NCBI GenBank assembly: GCA_030734185.1
Contig: CP132292.1
Coordinates: forward strand, 2,712,271-2,776,270
DNA: 64,000 nucleotides
From: Salinirarus marinus
GTDB lineage: Archaea; Halobacteriota; Halobacteria; Halobacteriales; Haloferacaceae
Reading direction: 5' to 3'
Shown here: piece by piece, positions 23,964-33,166 of the stretch
How the letters are laid out: each line of letters begins with the position of its first letter
Numbering within the stretch: position 1 is the first letter of the stretch
Made by a program: the position numbers and the translations under genes
The notes under the pieces: generated by a model
Database searches by the model: none
The model's input: only the letters and a program-made list of their open reading frames with translations
What the model was told of the DNA's origin: nothing

Positions 23964-26828
23964 TCACTCCAGGTGGACCGCCGGGCGGAACGGCACCGCG
24001 TTCTCGGCGCGGTTCGCGGGATCGTACGGGTCCTCGTCCTCGGAGTAGAGTTCCACGTCGGCGTCGAACTCGCGTTCGAGGAACGACGTTGCGCGCCCGT
24101 ACAGCGCCGTCTCGTCGGCGTCGGCCATCGCGTCCAGCGTCTCCGAGTCGAGTCCGCGCACCATCTCGACCAGTTCCTGCACCAGGTCGTTCACCTCGTC
24201 GCCGCGTTCGCGCAGGTCCTCGTCCTGCATGACCGTCCCCATGACCGCGCCCACGTCGGGCCCCGTCTCGGCGACGGCGTCGAACACCTCGCGCTTCCAG
24301 TCGGCGGCGACGTAGAGGCGAATCGTCTCGGGGTCGGCGTCGGTCACGTCCACGATGTCGCGGACGTCCTCGGTGAGTCGCTCGATCTGGCGTTCGGCGA
24401 CTTCGACCGCCGTGCTCTCCAGGTCGGGATCGGCCTCGGGCCACGGGGCGTCCTCGGCGGGCGTCCCCGTCAGGCGCTCGTGGAGTTCGTTGGCGAGGAA
24501 GGGGACGAACGGTGCGAGCAGTCGGAGACGGGTCTCCAGCACCCGCCGGAGCGTCCACTGCGCGCCCGGACGGTCGGGGTCGGTCCGCCGCCGGTACCAG
24601 CGCAACGACTCCTCGAAGCCGTAGAAGGCGGCCTGGCTCGCCGACCGTGTCTCCGAACGCTCCATCGCGTCGGTCACGTCGCGAATCGTGCCCTGGAGTT
24701 TCGAGAGCAGCCAGCGGTCGGCGTGGTCGAGGTCCTTCTCGGTCGCGTCGACGTCGAAGGTGGTCCCCTCGTCCGCGTCGTCGACGATCTCGACCGCTCG
24801 GTTCCAGAAGCGTTCGAGCTGGTCGCGGGTGCTCTCGACCTGTTCGGCGCGCCAGTCGTAGTCCTGCCACGGCTCGGCGGAGTTGAGCAGGAAAAAGCGG
24901 ACGGTGTCGGCACCGTAGCTCTCGATGGCCTCGCCGGGGAGGACGACGTGGCCTTTCGAGGAGGACATCTTCTCGCCTTCCAGCAGGCCCATCCCCATGA
25001 TGACGATGCCGTCGGGCCACTCGGCGGGGTCGAACAGTTCGGCGTGGTGGAAGAGATAGAAGGTGAGGTGGTTGCTGATGAGGTCGTTCGCGGAGAAGCG
25101 GTAGTCCACGGGATACCAGTACTCCCACTCCTCGCGGAGTTCGAGGGCGCGTTCGTCGGGGTCCTCGACCGCCTCGGGGCCGTAGAAGAGGGCGTCGAAA
25201 AAGTCCCGGTCGAGGTCCTCGACGGGAATTTCGCGCAGGCGTGGCGCGAGCGTGTAGTACGCCATGTAGATGGTCGAGTCCGACAGCGGTTCGATGACGA
25301 AATCGTCGTCCCACGGCAGGCGCGTCCCCAACCCGTAGTTGCGGATGCAGGGCCACTCGTTCAGCCAGTCGATGGTGTGGTGATACTCCTCGCGGGTGTT
25401 CTCGGGGATGCACTCCATGTTCTCGACGACCCTCTTGGTCGCCGCCTTCCAGTCCTCGTCGCTGTAGGAGAGAAACCACGTGTCCTGTTTGGCGACTTCG
25501 ACGCCGCCGCCGCACCGACAGACGACTTCCTCGGAGAACTCGTACATCGAGTCGAACCAGCCCCGCTCTCTGCCCGCGTCGCGGTACGACTCGCGGACGT
25601 CCTCGACGACTTCGCCCGCGAACTCGCCGTACATCGCTTTCAGTTCCCCGGCGTGGAACTCGCGGTTGTACAGTTCCTGGGTGGCCTCCTCCAGTGCCGG
25701 GTCGTCGGAGGACTCGACGCCGTACTCCTCGACGGCGTCTTTGGCCGGGATTTCGCCGTACCCCTCGATGTCGAGGATGGGCACGGGCTCGATCGTCCGG
25801 ACCGTTTCGGGGTCGATGCCGTACTCGCGCATGCGTGCGGCGTCGGCTTTCGCCTCCTGCAGGGCCACGTAGTCGTCGGGGCTGTGGGCGGGGACGGACA
25901 TGACGACGCCCGTGGCGTTGTCGGCGTCGACGAACGAGGCGGGCAGGATAATCACCTCGTCGCCGGTCACGGGGTTGGTGACCGAATCGCCGACGAGGCG
26001 TTCGCCCGTGAACGTCTCTCTGACCTCGACGTCGCGGGCCTGCAGGCGGAGTTTCTCGGCGGCGGCGGCGGAGACGACCCACTCCTCGCCGTCGACGTCG
26101 GCGCGGACGTAGTCGGCGTCCGGGTCGACGTAGGCGTTCGTGACGCCGTGGACCGTCTCGGGGCGGAGCGTCGCCATCGGCGCAACGGCGTCGTCGTAGC
26201 CGAAGCGGACGAGTGTGTACTCCTGGTACTCGGCTTCCTCGCCCTCCAGCAGGTCGTGGGTCGTGACGGGTTGCTCCTCGTTCGTGCAGTATTTGACCGG
26301 GTGGAGGCCCTTCTCCAGTCGGCCCCGGTCGCGGAGCGTCTCGTACTGCCACGTGATGAACTTCGAGTAGCGGTCGTCGTTCGTGGTGAACTCGCGTCGC
26401 CAGTCGATAGAGAGCCCCAGCGACTTCATCCCCTTCTTGTAGTGATTCTCGATGAAGTAGCGGGCGTAGCCCATCGGCGTTTCGAGGTCCTTGAGCGTCT
26501 CCTCGGGGACGTCGTAGGTGTCGCGCAGGACGGAGAGCTGTTTCTCCTCGCCTTTCTTGAGGCGCTCGACGGCCCCGATGATGGGCGTCCCGGTGACGTG
26601 CCACGCGATCGGGAAGAGGACGTTGTCGCCCTGCTGGCGACGGTAGCGAGCGTAGACGTCGGGGACGGTGTACGTCCGGGCGTGCCCGATGTGCATCCCG
26701 CCGCTGGGGTACGGGTAGGGGACGGTGATGAACGTCACGTCCTCGCCGTCGGGGTCGGCCTCGTACCGGCCGGTCTCGGCCCAGCGCTCCCGCCAGCGCG
26801 CTTCGAGTTCCTGCGGGTCGTAGTCCAT
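23964..26828 (-). CDS. leuS: Leucyl-tRNA synthetase (archaeal type)
   Basis: 954 residues, class I aminoacyl-tRNA synthetase charging tRNA-Leu. The HIGH motif is at 46-49 (GGMHIGHARTY) and the KMSKS loop at about 620-624 (EKMSSSKGHVVLPGE). The editing domain contains MATLRPETVHGVTNAYV, and the C-terminal anticodon/leucine-arm binding region is complete. Size and HIGH context are those of the archaeal/eukaryal LeuRS. The long open frames on the opposite strand are GC-codon shadows. Confidence 0.97.
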   Translation of the reverse strand: MDYDPQELEARWRERWAETGRYEADPDGEDVTFITVPYPYPSGGMHIGHARTYTVPDVYARYRRQQGDNVLFPIAWHVTGTPIIGAVERLKKGEEKQLSVLRDTYDVPEETLKDLETPMGYARYFIENHYKKGMKSLGLSIDWRREFTTNDDRYSKFITWQYETLRDRGRLEKGLHPVKYCTNEEQPVTTHDLLEGEEAEYQEYTLVRFGYDDAVAPMATLRPETVHGVTNAYVDPDADYVRADVDGEEWVVSAAAAEKLRLQARDVEVRETFTGERLVGDSVTNPVTGDEVIILPASFVDADNATGVVMSVPAHSPDDYVALQEAKADAARMREYGIDPETVRTIEPVPILDIEGYGEIPAKDAVEEYGVESSDDPALEEATQELYNREFHAGELKAMYGEFAGEVVEDVRESYRDAGRERGWFDSMYEFSEEVVCRCGGGVEVAKQDTWFLSYSDEDWKAATKRVVENMECIPENTREEYHHTIDWLNEWPCIRNYGLGTRLPWDDDFVIEPLSDSTIYMAYYTLAPRLREIPVEDLDRDFFDALFYGPEAVEDPDERALELREEWEYWYPVDYRFSANDLISNHLTFYLFHHAELFDPAEWPDGIVIMGMGLLEGEKMSSSKGHVVLPGEAIESYGADTVRFFLLNSAEPWQDYDWRAEQVESTRDQLERFWNRAVEIVDDADEGTTFDVDATEKDLDHADRWLLSKLQGTIRDVTDAMERSETRSASQAAFYGFEESLRWYRRRTDPDRPGAQWTLRRVLETRLRLLAPFVPFLANELHERLTGTPAEDAPWPEADPDLESTAVEVAERQIERLTEDVRDIVDVTDADPETIRLYVAADWKREVFDAVAETGPDVGAVMGTVMQDEDLRERGDEVNDLVQELVEMVRGLDSETLDAMADADETALYGRATSFLEREFDADVELYSEDEDPYDPANRAENAVPFRPAVHLE

Positions 26829-26889
26829 ACGGGTCCTTGTGGGTTCGCGGCCTAAAATAACTCCTATACGACAGGCCGCCGAGGGACGG

Positions 26890-27324
26890 CTATTCGACGT
26901 CGATCTGTCGCGAATCCTCGCCGGCGTCGGCGTGCCGGCGGGGGAGCGTCACGGTGAGGACGCCGTTCCTGTAGGCCGCGCTGGCGTCGTCGTCGACGAC
27001 GTCGCCGGGGAGGGGGATGCTCCGACGGACCGAGGAGTGGCGGCGTTCGCGGCGGAGATACGCCCCGTCGTCGCGTTCCGCGTCCGTCTCGCTGTCGGCG
27101 CGAATCGTCAGCGTGCGCTCGGAGACGGAGACGTCGATATCGGACTTCTCGAAGCCCGGCAAGTCGGCCGTGACGACGATTTCCTCGTCGCTCTCGGCGA
27201 CGTCGACGGCGAACTCCGAACCGCGCATCCAGCCGCCGTCGAGGCGGCCCATCTCCTCGAACTGCTCGGTCATTCGCTCGAACAACGCTTCGAATTCGCC
27301 GACGGGATTAGTTCGTCGCATCAT
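26890..27324 (-). CDS. hsp20: Hsp20/alpha-crystallin small heat-shock protein
   Basis: 144 residues. The alpha-crystallin domain spans about 35-130 (FAVDVAESDEEIVVTADLPGFEKSD..., SVRRSIPLPGDV, AAYRNGVLTVTLPRR with the conserved G-V-L motif). ATP-independent holdase that keeps unfolded proteins soluble. Two adjacent ATG codons (27324, 27321) are both possible starts. A TATA box lies about 38 bp upstream. It lies 62 bp upstream of leuS on the same strand. Confidence 0.93.
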   Translation of the reverse strand: MMRRTNPVGEFEALFERMTEQFEEMGRLDGGWMRGSEFAVDVAESDEEIVVTADLPGFEKSDIDVSVSERTLTIRADSETDAERDDGAYLRRERRHSSVRRSIPLPGDVVDDDASAAYRNGVLTVTLPRRHADAGEDSRQIDVE

Positions 27325-27357
27325 GCTGATTCACCGTCTCCAGATACGGCCGCTGAG

Positions 27358-27365
27358 ATATTAAA
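27358..27365 (-). promoter_or_regulatory. TATA box for hsp20
   Basis: TTTAATAT on the minus strand about 38 bp before the ATG at 27324, giving a predicted leader of roughly 10 nt. The AT-rich interval 27350-27430 separates hsp20 from pheA. Confidence 0.5.
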
Positions 27366-27432
27366 GACAGCAGGAACCGAGACAGCAAACCACACGGTAC
27401 AGGCCTCGAAAACCCCACAGGAATGGTTTAAC

Positions 27433-28239
27433 TCAGTAGAGAACGTGCCGCGTGTCGTAGGATCCGAGGCGACGGACCCAACCGCCGGCCGCGATCTCCT
27501 CGACGTCTTCGAGGGCTTCTTTCGTCCGGTCCTCGTAGAAGCCGGCCTCGAAGTCGATGTGGAAGAGGTAGTCGCCGAGGCGGTCACCGGTCGGGCGGGA
27601 CTCGAGTCGCGAGAGGTTGACGTTCCGGTCGGCGAACGCCTCCAGAAGTTCGAGCAGGAGACCGGGGTAGTTCGCGTTCGGATTGACGATGACTGTGGAT
27701 TTCCCCCCCGCGTCGGAGCGTTCGCTCACGGGCGCGATGACGAAAAACCGGGTGGCGTTGGAACTGCGGTCCTGGATGTCCTCGGCGAGGACCTGGATGG
27801 TGTCGTCGGCGTTGTCGGGGTGGCCAATAGCGGCGACGTTTGGGTCTCCGCGGGCGCGTTCGACGCCGCGGGCGGTGCTGGCGACGGCTTCGAGTTTCGC
27901 GGCCGGATGTTCGGTTTCGAGGTAGGTCCGACACTGGGCGAGCGCCTGCGAGTGGCTGGCGACGACGTCGAAATCGGAGTCCTGGGCGAGCAACGCGTGG
28001 CGGATGGGCGTGACGATCTCCTCGACGACGCTCACGTCGAAGTCGGCGAGGGCGTCGAGCGTCTCCGTGACGCTCCCTTCGATGCTGTTCTCGATGGGGA
28101 TGACGCCGCGGTCGTACTCGCCGTCGGCGACGGCTTCGACGATCGCGGTGACGGATTCGGTGAACGTCACCTCGTCCGCGACGGCGCGGGCCGCGCGGTG
28201 GGAGTACGTCCCCGCGGGGCCGAGCGTGATGGCCTCCAT
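27433..28239 (-). CDS. pheA: Prephenate dehydratase with ACT domain
   Basis: 268 residues, converts prephenate to phenylpyruvate in phenylalanine synthesis. The catalytic part has MEAITLGPAGTYSHRAAR, GVIPIENSIEGSVTETLDAL and SSNATRFFVIAP (TRF motif). The C-terminal ACT domain (PNANYPGLLLELLEAFADRNVNLSRLESRP) contains ESRP, the phenylalanine feedback site. No chorismate mutase fusion is present. It lies between hsp20 and hisH on the same strand. Confidence 0.95.
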   Translation of the reverse strand: MEAITLGPAGTYSHRAARAVADEVTFTESVTAIVEAVADGEYDRGVIPIENSIEGSVTETLDALADFDVSVVEEIVTPIRHALLAQDSDFDVVASHSQALAQCRTYLETEHPAAKLEAVASTARGVERARGDPNVAAIGHPDNADDTIQVLAEDIQDRSSNATRFFVIAPVSERSDAGGKSTVIVNPNANYPGLLLELLEAFADRNVNLSRLESRPTGDRLGDYLFHIDFEAGFYEDRTKEALEDVEEIAAGGWVRRLGSYDTRHVLY

Positions 28240-28279
28240 ACGTCCTCGTTCGCCGGTCCGGGGGAAAAGGGATTCGGGA

Positions 28280-28999
28280 TTACCCCTCGGCGCAGAACTC
28301 GACGAAATTGCGAAGGATGCGCAGTCCCGTCTCGCCGCTCTTCTCGGGGTGGAACTGCGTCCCGAAGACGTTCCCCGCGTCGTTGGCGACGACGGCGGGG
28401 AACTCGACGCCGTAGTCGGTGGTGGCGACGACGGCGCTCTCGGCGTCCGGTCTGGCGTAGTAGGAGTGGACGAAGTAGGCGTACTCGCCGTCGACGGAAC
28501 CGCCCCGCGGGGCGGTGCCGTCCGCTCGGTGCGTCGACGACGCGTCGCCGTCCACGCCCTCGACGAGGGGGTGGTCGCGCTTTACCGACAGTTCGTTCCA
28601 GCCCATGTGGGGCACCTTCCGTCCCTCGTCGAACCGGACGTTGCGGCCGGGGATGAAGTCGAGACCCTCGACCTCGCCCTCGCCGGCGTGGTCGGCTTCC
28701 TCGCTCGTCGTGAGCAGCATCTGCATCCCGAGGCAGATGCCGAAGACCGGCTGGCCGCGGTCGACGGCGTCGGCGAGGGCGTCGCGGTAGGGGCCGGCGT
28801 TCTCCATGCCCTCGCGGAACGCCCCGACGCCGGGGAGGACGATGCCGTCGGCGGCGGCGAAGTCGTCCGGGTCGTCGGTGACGGTGACGGCCGCGCCGGC
28901 GCGTTCGAGGCCGCGCCTCGCGCTCCGGAGGTTGCCGAGACCGTAGTCGACGATGAGCACGTCGGCCAGCGTCTCGGAGGGGGGCTCTGAGAGGCTCAT
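28280..28999 (-). CDS. hisH: Imidazole glycerol phosphate synthase glutaminase subunit
   Basis: 239-residue class I glutamine amidotransferase that feeds ammonia to HisF in histidine synthesis. VLIVDYGLGNLRS opens the fold, the nucleophile is in FGICLGMQMLL, and the His-Glu pair is in GTQFHPEKSGETGLRIL. An acidic insertion around residues 148-170 (GVDGDASSTHRADGT) is longer than in bacterial enzymes. hisF is not adjacent in this window. Confidence 0.95.
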   Translation of the reverse strand: MSLSEPPSETLADVLIVDYGLGNLRSARRGLERAGAAVTVTDDPDDFAAADGIVLPGVGAFREGMENAGPYRDALADAVDRGQPVFGICLGMQMLLTTSEEADHAGEGEVEGLDFIPGRNVRFDEGRKVPHMGWNELSVKRDHPLVEGVDGDASSTHRADGTAPRGGSVDGEYAYFVHSYYARPDAESAVVATTDYGVEFPAVVANDAGNVFGTQFHPEKSGETGLRILRNFVEFCAEG

Positions 29000-29074
29000 A
29001 CGCTCACTTCGGGAGGGGCGCGCAAATGGGTTTCCGTTCGTGCAACGTCGGCCGACGCGGCGGGCGATCGTCGG

Positions 29075-31126
29075 CTATCGCTGCTCGTCTTTCAGTTCGA
29101 GTTCGGCGACGACGTCGTAGGGGTCCATCCCCTTGCGGATGCAGTCGAGCATCGTGAACGCGTCGTCGGGCGAAAGGAAGTGAGTGGTGACGGCGCGACC
29201 GAGCGGCGTCGGCGAGAAGCCGTCGACGAACTCCCACTCCAGCAGTTTGCCGACGGCGTGTTTCGTCGGCACGTCGCCGAGCATCCGGTCGTTGAGACGT
29301 TTGGCCCCGCGCCCGGCGACGGTGACGTTCGCCAGCGTCTCCTCGACGGCGGCGGCCTCGTCGTAGACGGTGGCGACGTCCTCCATCTCCCCTTTGAGGA
29401 GTTTGAATGCCACCTCGTCTTCGGTCATCTCCATCGTGTTGTGGTAGGTGCAGTCGGGTTCGACGAGGAGATAGACCACGCCCCGGTCGTGGTAGTCCGG
29501 CCGCCCCGCGCGGCCGAGCATCTGCTCGAACTCCTGGACCGAGAGCCACTCGATGCCCATCGCCAGCGAGTCGAAGACGACCTGCGAGGCCGGGAAGTCG
29601 ACGCCGGCGGCGAGGGCGGCCGTGGTGACGACGGCGGCGAGGTCCTGATCGCCGAACCGGCGTTCGACCTGCTTACGACGCTTGTAGTCGAGGCCGGCGT
29701 GGTAGGGAGCCGACGAATACTCCAGTTTCCGGCTGATCTCGTGACAGCGCCGCCGGGAGTTGGTGAAGATGATGGTCTGGCCGCGGTAGCCCTGCGGGGA
29801 CTTGCGGTCGAACTCCCGTCTGACGAGGCGGTTCTCGATGCGCATCTTCTCGCGGCCGTCGGCGAAGGTGACGTGGCGTTCGATGGGGACGGGGCGCTCC
29901 TCGAACTCGATGAGCGTCGCGCCGAGCTGTTTGGCCAGCCACTCGGGGTTGCCGACCGTCGCCGAGAGGTAGATCCACTGTGCGCCCTCGTAGCCGCCCC
30001 GGCCCGCGCGGTCCTCGCAGTAGTGTTTGAGTCGGGAGATCATCCCGTCGAGACGGTGGCCGCGTTCCTCCTCTTTGAGGGTGTGGACCTCGTCGATGAC
30101 GACGGTGCCGACGTCGCCCAAGTCCTTGCCGGTCCGGAGGGCGTGATCGACGCCCTCGTAAGTGCCGACGACGACGTCCGCCGAGGGGTCGAAGCGCGAC
30201 CCGCCGTCGGTGACGCGACTCGCGCCGACGCGGATGGTCACGTCGACGAGGTGGCCGTAGCGCTGTTCGAAGTCCTCGTGTTTCTGGTTCGCGAGGGCGA
30301 CGAGCGGGACGAGAAAGAGGAGTTTCCCCTCGCCTTTCAGCGCCCGGTCGATGCCGGCGAGCTCGCCCACGAGCGTCTTGCCGGTCGCCGTCGCGGAGAC
30401 GACGAGCTGGTCGCGGCCGTCGAGGAGGCCGTTTCGGACCGAGAGGCTCTGGACCGGCAGGAGCGTCTCGAACCGCTCCTCGGTGAGCGACTCGAGGTCG
30501 GGATGCAAGTCGAGTTCGTCGGTGGGAACGGGATCGACGTCGTCGACGGTGGCGCTCACTTCGTCGAACTTCGTCAGGTCGGGGTCGAGGCCACCGGAGA
30601 GGAGGTTGACGATGCGGTCGAGGTCCTGTACCTCCATCAGGAGATCTTCGAGGCGGCCCTGTGCGGCACCGGTGAGGTCGCCGGCGAAGGAGAGTTCGTG
30701 TTCGAGTTCGCGTTTGGCGCAGTCGGGACAGATGTACTCGTTGGACGTCTCGATGGCGGTGTCCTCGGTGATCGGAGAGTACCGCCCCTCGTTGGCGCAG
30801 TAGCGGCAGGTCCGGACGGTCAGCGCCTCCAGCTGGTAGGCGTCGAGCATCGACGCCAGCTCCTCGCGGCCCTCGGACGACGTCTGCTGGGAGATGCGGA
30901 TACGCGACGCTCGGCGGGCGAGTTCGACGAACTGATCCGGCGAGCGCGGCTCCTCGCTCGATCCGCGCTTGATGCGGAACTTCGCGGGGCGAGGGCCGGC
31001 GTTCGTCTCCTTCAGTTCGAGTTTCGCCCGAAAGACGCGGTCGCCGTCGCGCCGGACGACGGCGAGGTAGTCGCCGTTCGTCTCGTGGAGGAACAGGGTG
31101 TCGACCCGTCCGACCTGTTGTGACAC
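29075..31126 (-). CDS. DEAD/DEAH-box helicase with haloarchaeal N-terminal domain (DUF5814-like)
   Basis: 683 residues. The N-terminal ~170 residues carry a CxxC pair set (CRYCANEG...CPDCAK), probably a zinc-binding domain. The superfamily 2 core follows: Walker A SATATGKTLVGE, motif II VVIDEVHTLKEEERG, motif III YLSATVGN, and motif VI EQMLGRAGRPDYHDRG. The GRAGRP and winged-helix-like C terminus resemble Hel308/Ski2-type helicases. It starts with GTG at 31126. The physiological substrate is unknown; DNA repair or RNA processing is inferred. Divergent from the Tfx gene. Confidence 0.88.
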   Translation of the reverse strand: MSQQVGRVDTLFLHETNGDYLAVVRRDGDRVFRAKLELKETNAGPRPAKFRIKRGSSEEPRSPDQFVELARRASRIRISQQTSSEGREELASMLDAYQLEALTVRTCRYCANEGRYSPITEDTAIETSNEYICPDCAKRELEHELSFAGDLTGAAQGRLEDLLMEVQDLDRIVNLLSGGLDPDLTKFDEVSATVDDVDPVPTDELDLHPDLESLTEERFETLLPVQSLSVRNGLLDGRDQLVVSATATGKTLVGELAGIDRALKGEGKLLFLVPLVALANQKHEDFEQRYGHLVDVTIRVGASRVTDGGSRFDPSADVVVGTYEGVDHALRTGKDLGDVGTVVIDEVHTLKEEERGHRLDGMISRLKHYCEDRAGRGGYEGAQWIYLSATVGNPEWLAKQLGATLIEFEERPVPIERHVTFADGREKMRIENRLVRREFDRKSPQGYRGQTIIFTNSRRRCHEISRKLEYSSAPYHAGLDYKRRKQVERRFGDQDLAAVVTTAALAAGVDFPASQVVFDSLAMGIEWLSVQEFEQMLGRAGRPDYHDRGVVYLLVEPDCTYHNTMEMTEDEVAFKLLKGEMEDVATVYDEAAAVEETLANVTVAGRGAKRLNDRMLGDVPTKHAVGKLLEWEFVDGFSPTPLGRAVTTHFLSPDDAFTMLDCIRKGMDPYDVVAELELKDEQR

Positions 31127-31209
31127 GACTGTCGCTACGTGGACGAGGTATTTCAGCGATTCGTCTCCGGAGTAGTGCCTTTTTTGCGGAGACGCTCGTA
31201 CGGATGTGC

Positions 31210-31680
31210 ATGGACGACGCCCCGGACGTGGACGCGCTGCTCGAGCGAGCGGGGTTCGACCCCGAACAGAGCGTCCTGACGCGCCGGCAGGCGGAGGTGC
31301 TGGTCCTCCGCGAACGGGACGTCCGACAATCGACCATCGCCGACCTGCTCGGGACCTCGCGCGCGAACGTCTCCAGCATCGAAGCGAGCGCCCGGGCGAA
31401 CGTCGAGAAGGCCTACGAAACCGTGGCGTTCGCGGAGGCGCTGACCGCGCCGGTCCGCGTCGAAGTCGACGCCGAGACCGACCTCTACGACGTGCCGAAG
31501 ATGGTCTACGACGCCTGCGACGCGACGGGAGTGAAAGTCAACCACACCGCGCCGGACCTGATGAAACTCGTCAGCGACGAGGCGGGCGACGCGGTACAGG
31601 GGCGAGAGGTCAGGGAGTCGATTCTCGTCGGCGTGACCAGCGACGGCACCGTTCGCGTTCGTCGCTCGGCCCGCGCCTGA
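31210..31680 (+). CDS. Tfx family DNA-binding protein
   Basis: 156 residues. The N-terminal helix-turn-helix SVLTRRQAEVLVLRERDVRQSTIADLLGTSRANVSSIE is the Tfx signature first described for a methanogen activator of the fmdECB operon. The C-terminal domain (EVDAETDLYDVPKMVYDACDATGVKVNH) may bind a ligand. In haloarchaea its targets are unknown. ATG 31210 is preferred; MC is added if ATG 31204 is used. Starts 84 bp from the divergent helicase gene. Confidence 0.87.
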   Translation: MDDAPDVDALLERAGFDPEQSVLTRRQAEVLVLRERDVRQSTIADLLGTSRANVSSIEASARANVEKAYETVAFAEALTAPVRVEVDAETDLYDVPKMVYDACDATGVKVNHTAPDLMKLVSDEAGDAVQGREVRESILVGVTSDGTVRVRRSARA

Positions 31681-31696
31681 ACGGGGCGTCGGAGGG

Positions 31697-32713
31697 CTAA
31701 AACTCCCCCCGGCGCTCCAGGTCGGCGACCGCCTCGCGGACGCGTTGTGCCTCGGATTTCGGAACGACGAGCACCCGGTCGTCCCACGCGACGACGGCGA
31801 GGTCCGAGACGCCGACGACGGAGACGCGTTTGTCGTCGCTGGCGACGACGCAGTCCTCGGCGTCGAGGAGGTGTGCGTCGCCGAGGACGGCGTTGCCGTC
31901 GCCGTCAGTCGGCAGGACGCGCGCCAGGGCGTCCCACGACCCGAGGTCGTCCCACTCGACGTCGACCGGGACGACGACGGCGTTCTCCGTTCGCTCCATG
32001 ACCGCGTAGTCGACGCTCACCGGGTCGACGGCGTCGAATCCGACGTCCGGATCGCCGTCGTCGAGGGCGTCGACGAGGGGCGCGAGGGGGGAGTCGCGAG
32101 CGGCCGAGAGGAAGGCGTCGGGCGTCCACGCGAAGATGCCGGCGTTCCAGAGATAGCCCGCGTCGACGTAGCGGACGGCCGTCTCTTCGTCGGGTTTCTC
32201 GTGGAACGCCGCGAGGTCGCGATACGATCCGCGATCCCGGCCGGGTTCGATGTAGCCGTAGCCCGTCTCGGGACGCGACGGCGAGACGCCGAAGGTGACG
32301 AGCGACTCGGTGTCGGCGGCGACGCGCGCGCCGCGCCGGGCGACCGCGGGGAAGTCGTCGCCGACGTGGTGGTCGCTCGGGAGAGCGAGGACGACGGGAT
32401 CGGTGGTTTCGTCCCCGTACTCCCCGGCGACGCGGTGGGTCGCGTAGGTCAGCGCCGGGCCGGTGTCCTTGCCGTCGGGTTCGACGAGGACGCGGGCCTC
32501 TGGCGCGTGGTCGTGGACGGCGTCCGCGAAGTCCGGGCGCGTGACGACCACGACGTCGTCGGCGAGGGGGGTGACGCGGGAGACGGACCGGGCGAGGAGC
32601 GACTCCTCCCCGTCCAGGGCGAGAAACTGCTTCGGGCGGTGGCTCCGACTCGCCGGGTAGAGACGCGTCCCGACGCCTCCGGCGAGGACGACGGCGACGA
32701 GCGGTCGGTCCAT
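31697..32713 (-). CDS. Mannose-1-phosphate guanylyltransferase
   Basis: 338-residue nucleotidyltransferase forming GDP-mannose, used in glycan and N-glycosylation pathways. The signature loop is VLAGGVGTRLYPASRSHRPKQFL; ALPSDHHVGDD, YGYIEP and FHEKPDEETAVRY with WNAGIFAW complete the type II Man-1-P GTase pattern. No C-terminal isomerase domain is present. Convergent with Tfx (16-bp gap). Confidence 0.92.
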   Translation of the reverse strand: MDRPLVAVVLAGGVGTRLYPASRSHRPKQFLALDGEESLLARSVSRVTPLADDVVVVTRPDFADAVHDHAPEARVLVEPDGKDTGPALTYATHRVAGEYGDETTDPVVLALPSDHHVGDDFPAVARRGARVAADTESLVTFGVSPSRPETGYGYIEPGRDRGSYRDLAAFHEKPDEETAVRYVDAGYLWNAGIFAWTPDAFLSAARDSPLAPLVDALDDGDPDVGFDAVDPVSVDYAVMERTENAVVVPVDVEWDDLGSWDALARVLPTDGDGNAVLGDAHLLDAEDCVVASDDKRVSVVGVSDLAVVAWDDRVLVVPKSEAQRVREAVADLERRGEF

Positions 32714-32742
32714 AGTCGTCCTCTCGGGCGGCGAGGGTTAAG

Positions 32743-33024
32743 TCACCACGTCTCGACGACGCCCTCGCGGATGTCCTCGACACAGCCCCGACAGTCGGGG
32801 TGGTCGGGGTCGAAACAGGACGGCCGGCCGGCGTCGTCCACCTCGACCGCCCGGCGTTCGGCGTGGCGACGGCAGACGATGCGGGCGCGACCCTCCTCGT
32901 CGGTGGGCAGGTCCGCGACGGCGGGGGCGGAGTCGCGGCCCTCGTGGTAGGTCCGCCGCAGTTCGGCGAACCGCCGGCCGGCGGACCGGGCCGTCCGCTG
33001 GACGAACCGTTCGAAGTCGACCAT
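32743..33024 (-). CDS. Small haloarchaeal Cys-containing protein (DUF7091-like)
   Basis: 93 residues starting MVDFERFVQRTARSAGRRFAEL. An ARIVCRRHAERR segment and a C-terminal SCFDPDHPDCRGCVEDI carry four Cys/His residues that could bind zinc. The pattern matches small haloarchaeal proteins of unknown function. It lies 29 bp upstream of the guanylyltransferase on the same strand and could be co-transcribed. Divergent from rpa3. Confidence 0.7.
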   Translation of the reverse strand: MVDFERFVQRTARSAGRRFAELRRTYHEGRDSAPAVADLPTDEEGRARIVCRRHAERRAVEVDDAGRPSCFDPDHPDCRGCVEDIREGVVETW

Positions 33025-33098
33025 ACTCGGCGTTGCGTCCGACGGCCCAAAGGCCCGTCGCCGCGACGACCGTTCACTTCCACCGCGCTCGCGGAACC

Positions 33099-33105
33099 TT
33101 TTATA
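33099..33105 (+). promoter_or_regulatory. TATA box for the rpa3 operon
   Basis: TTTTATA about 65 bp upstream of the rpa3 ATG, giving a predicted leader near 35-40 nt. It lies in the divergent interval shared with the DUF7091-like gene. Confidence 0.55.
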
Positions 33106-33166
33106 GCATCGCGAACCAACCGTCGTACGCCTCCCGACGAAATCAAGCCGGAGGCGAGTGAGACCA

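Noticed and set aside
23895-26855. 986-codon plus-strand frame opposite leuS, and a 914-codon frame in another minus phase
   Set aside because: High-GC codon shadows of leuS; Arg/Val/Asp-rich composition and no recognisable domains.
29180-31123. 647-codon plus-strand frame opposite the helicase
   Set aside because: Antisense shadow; the minus-strand frame has all helicase motifs.
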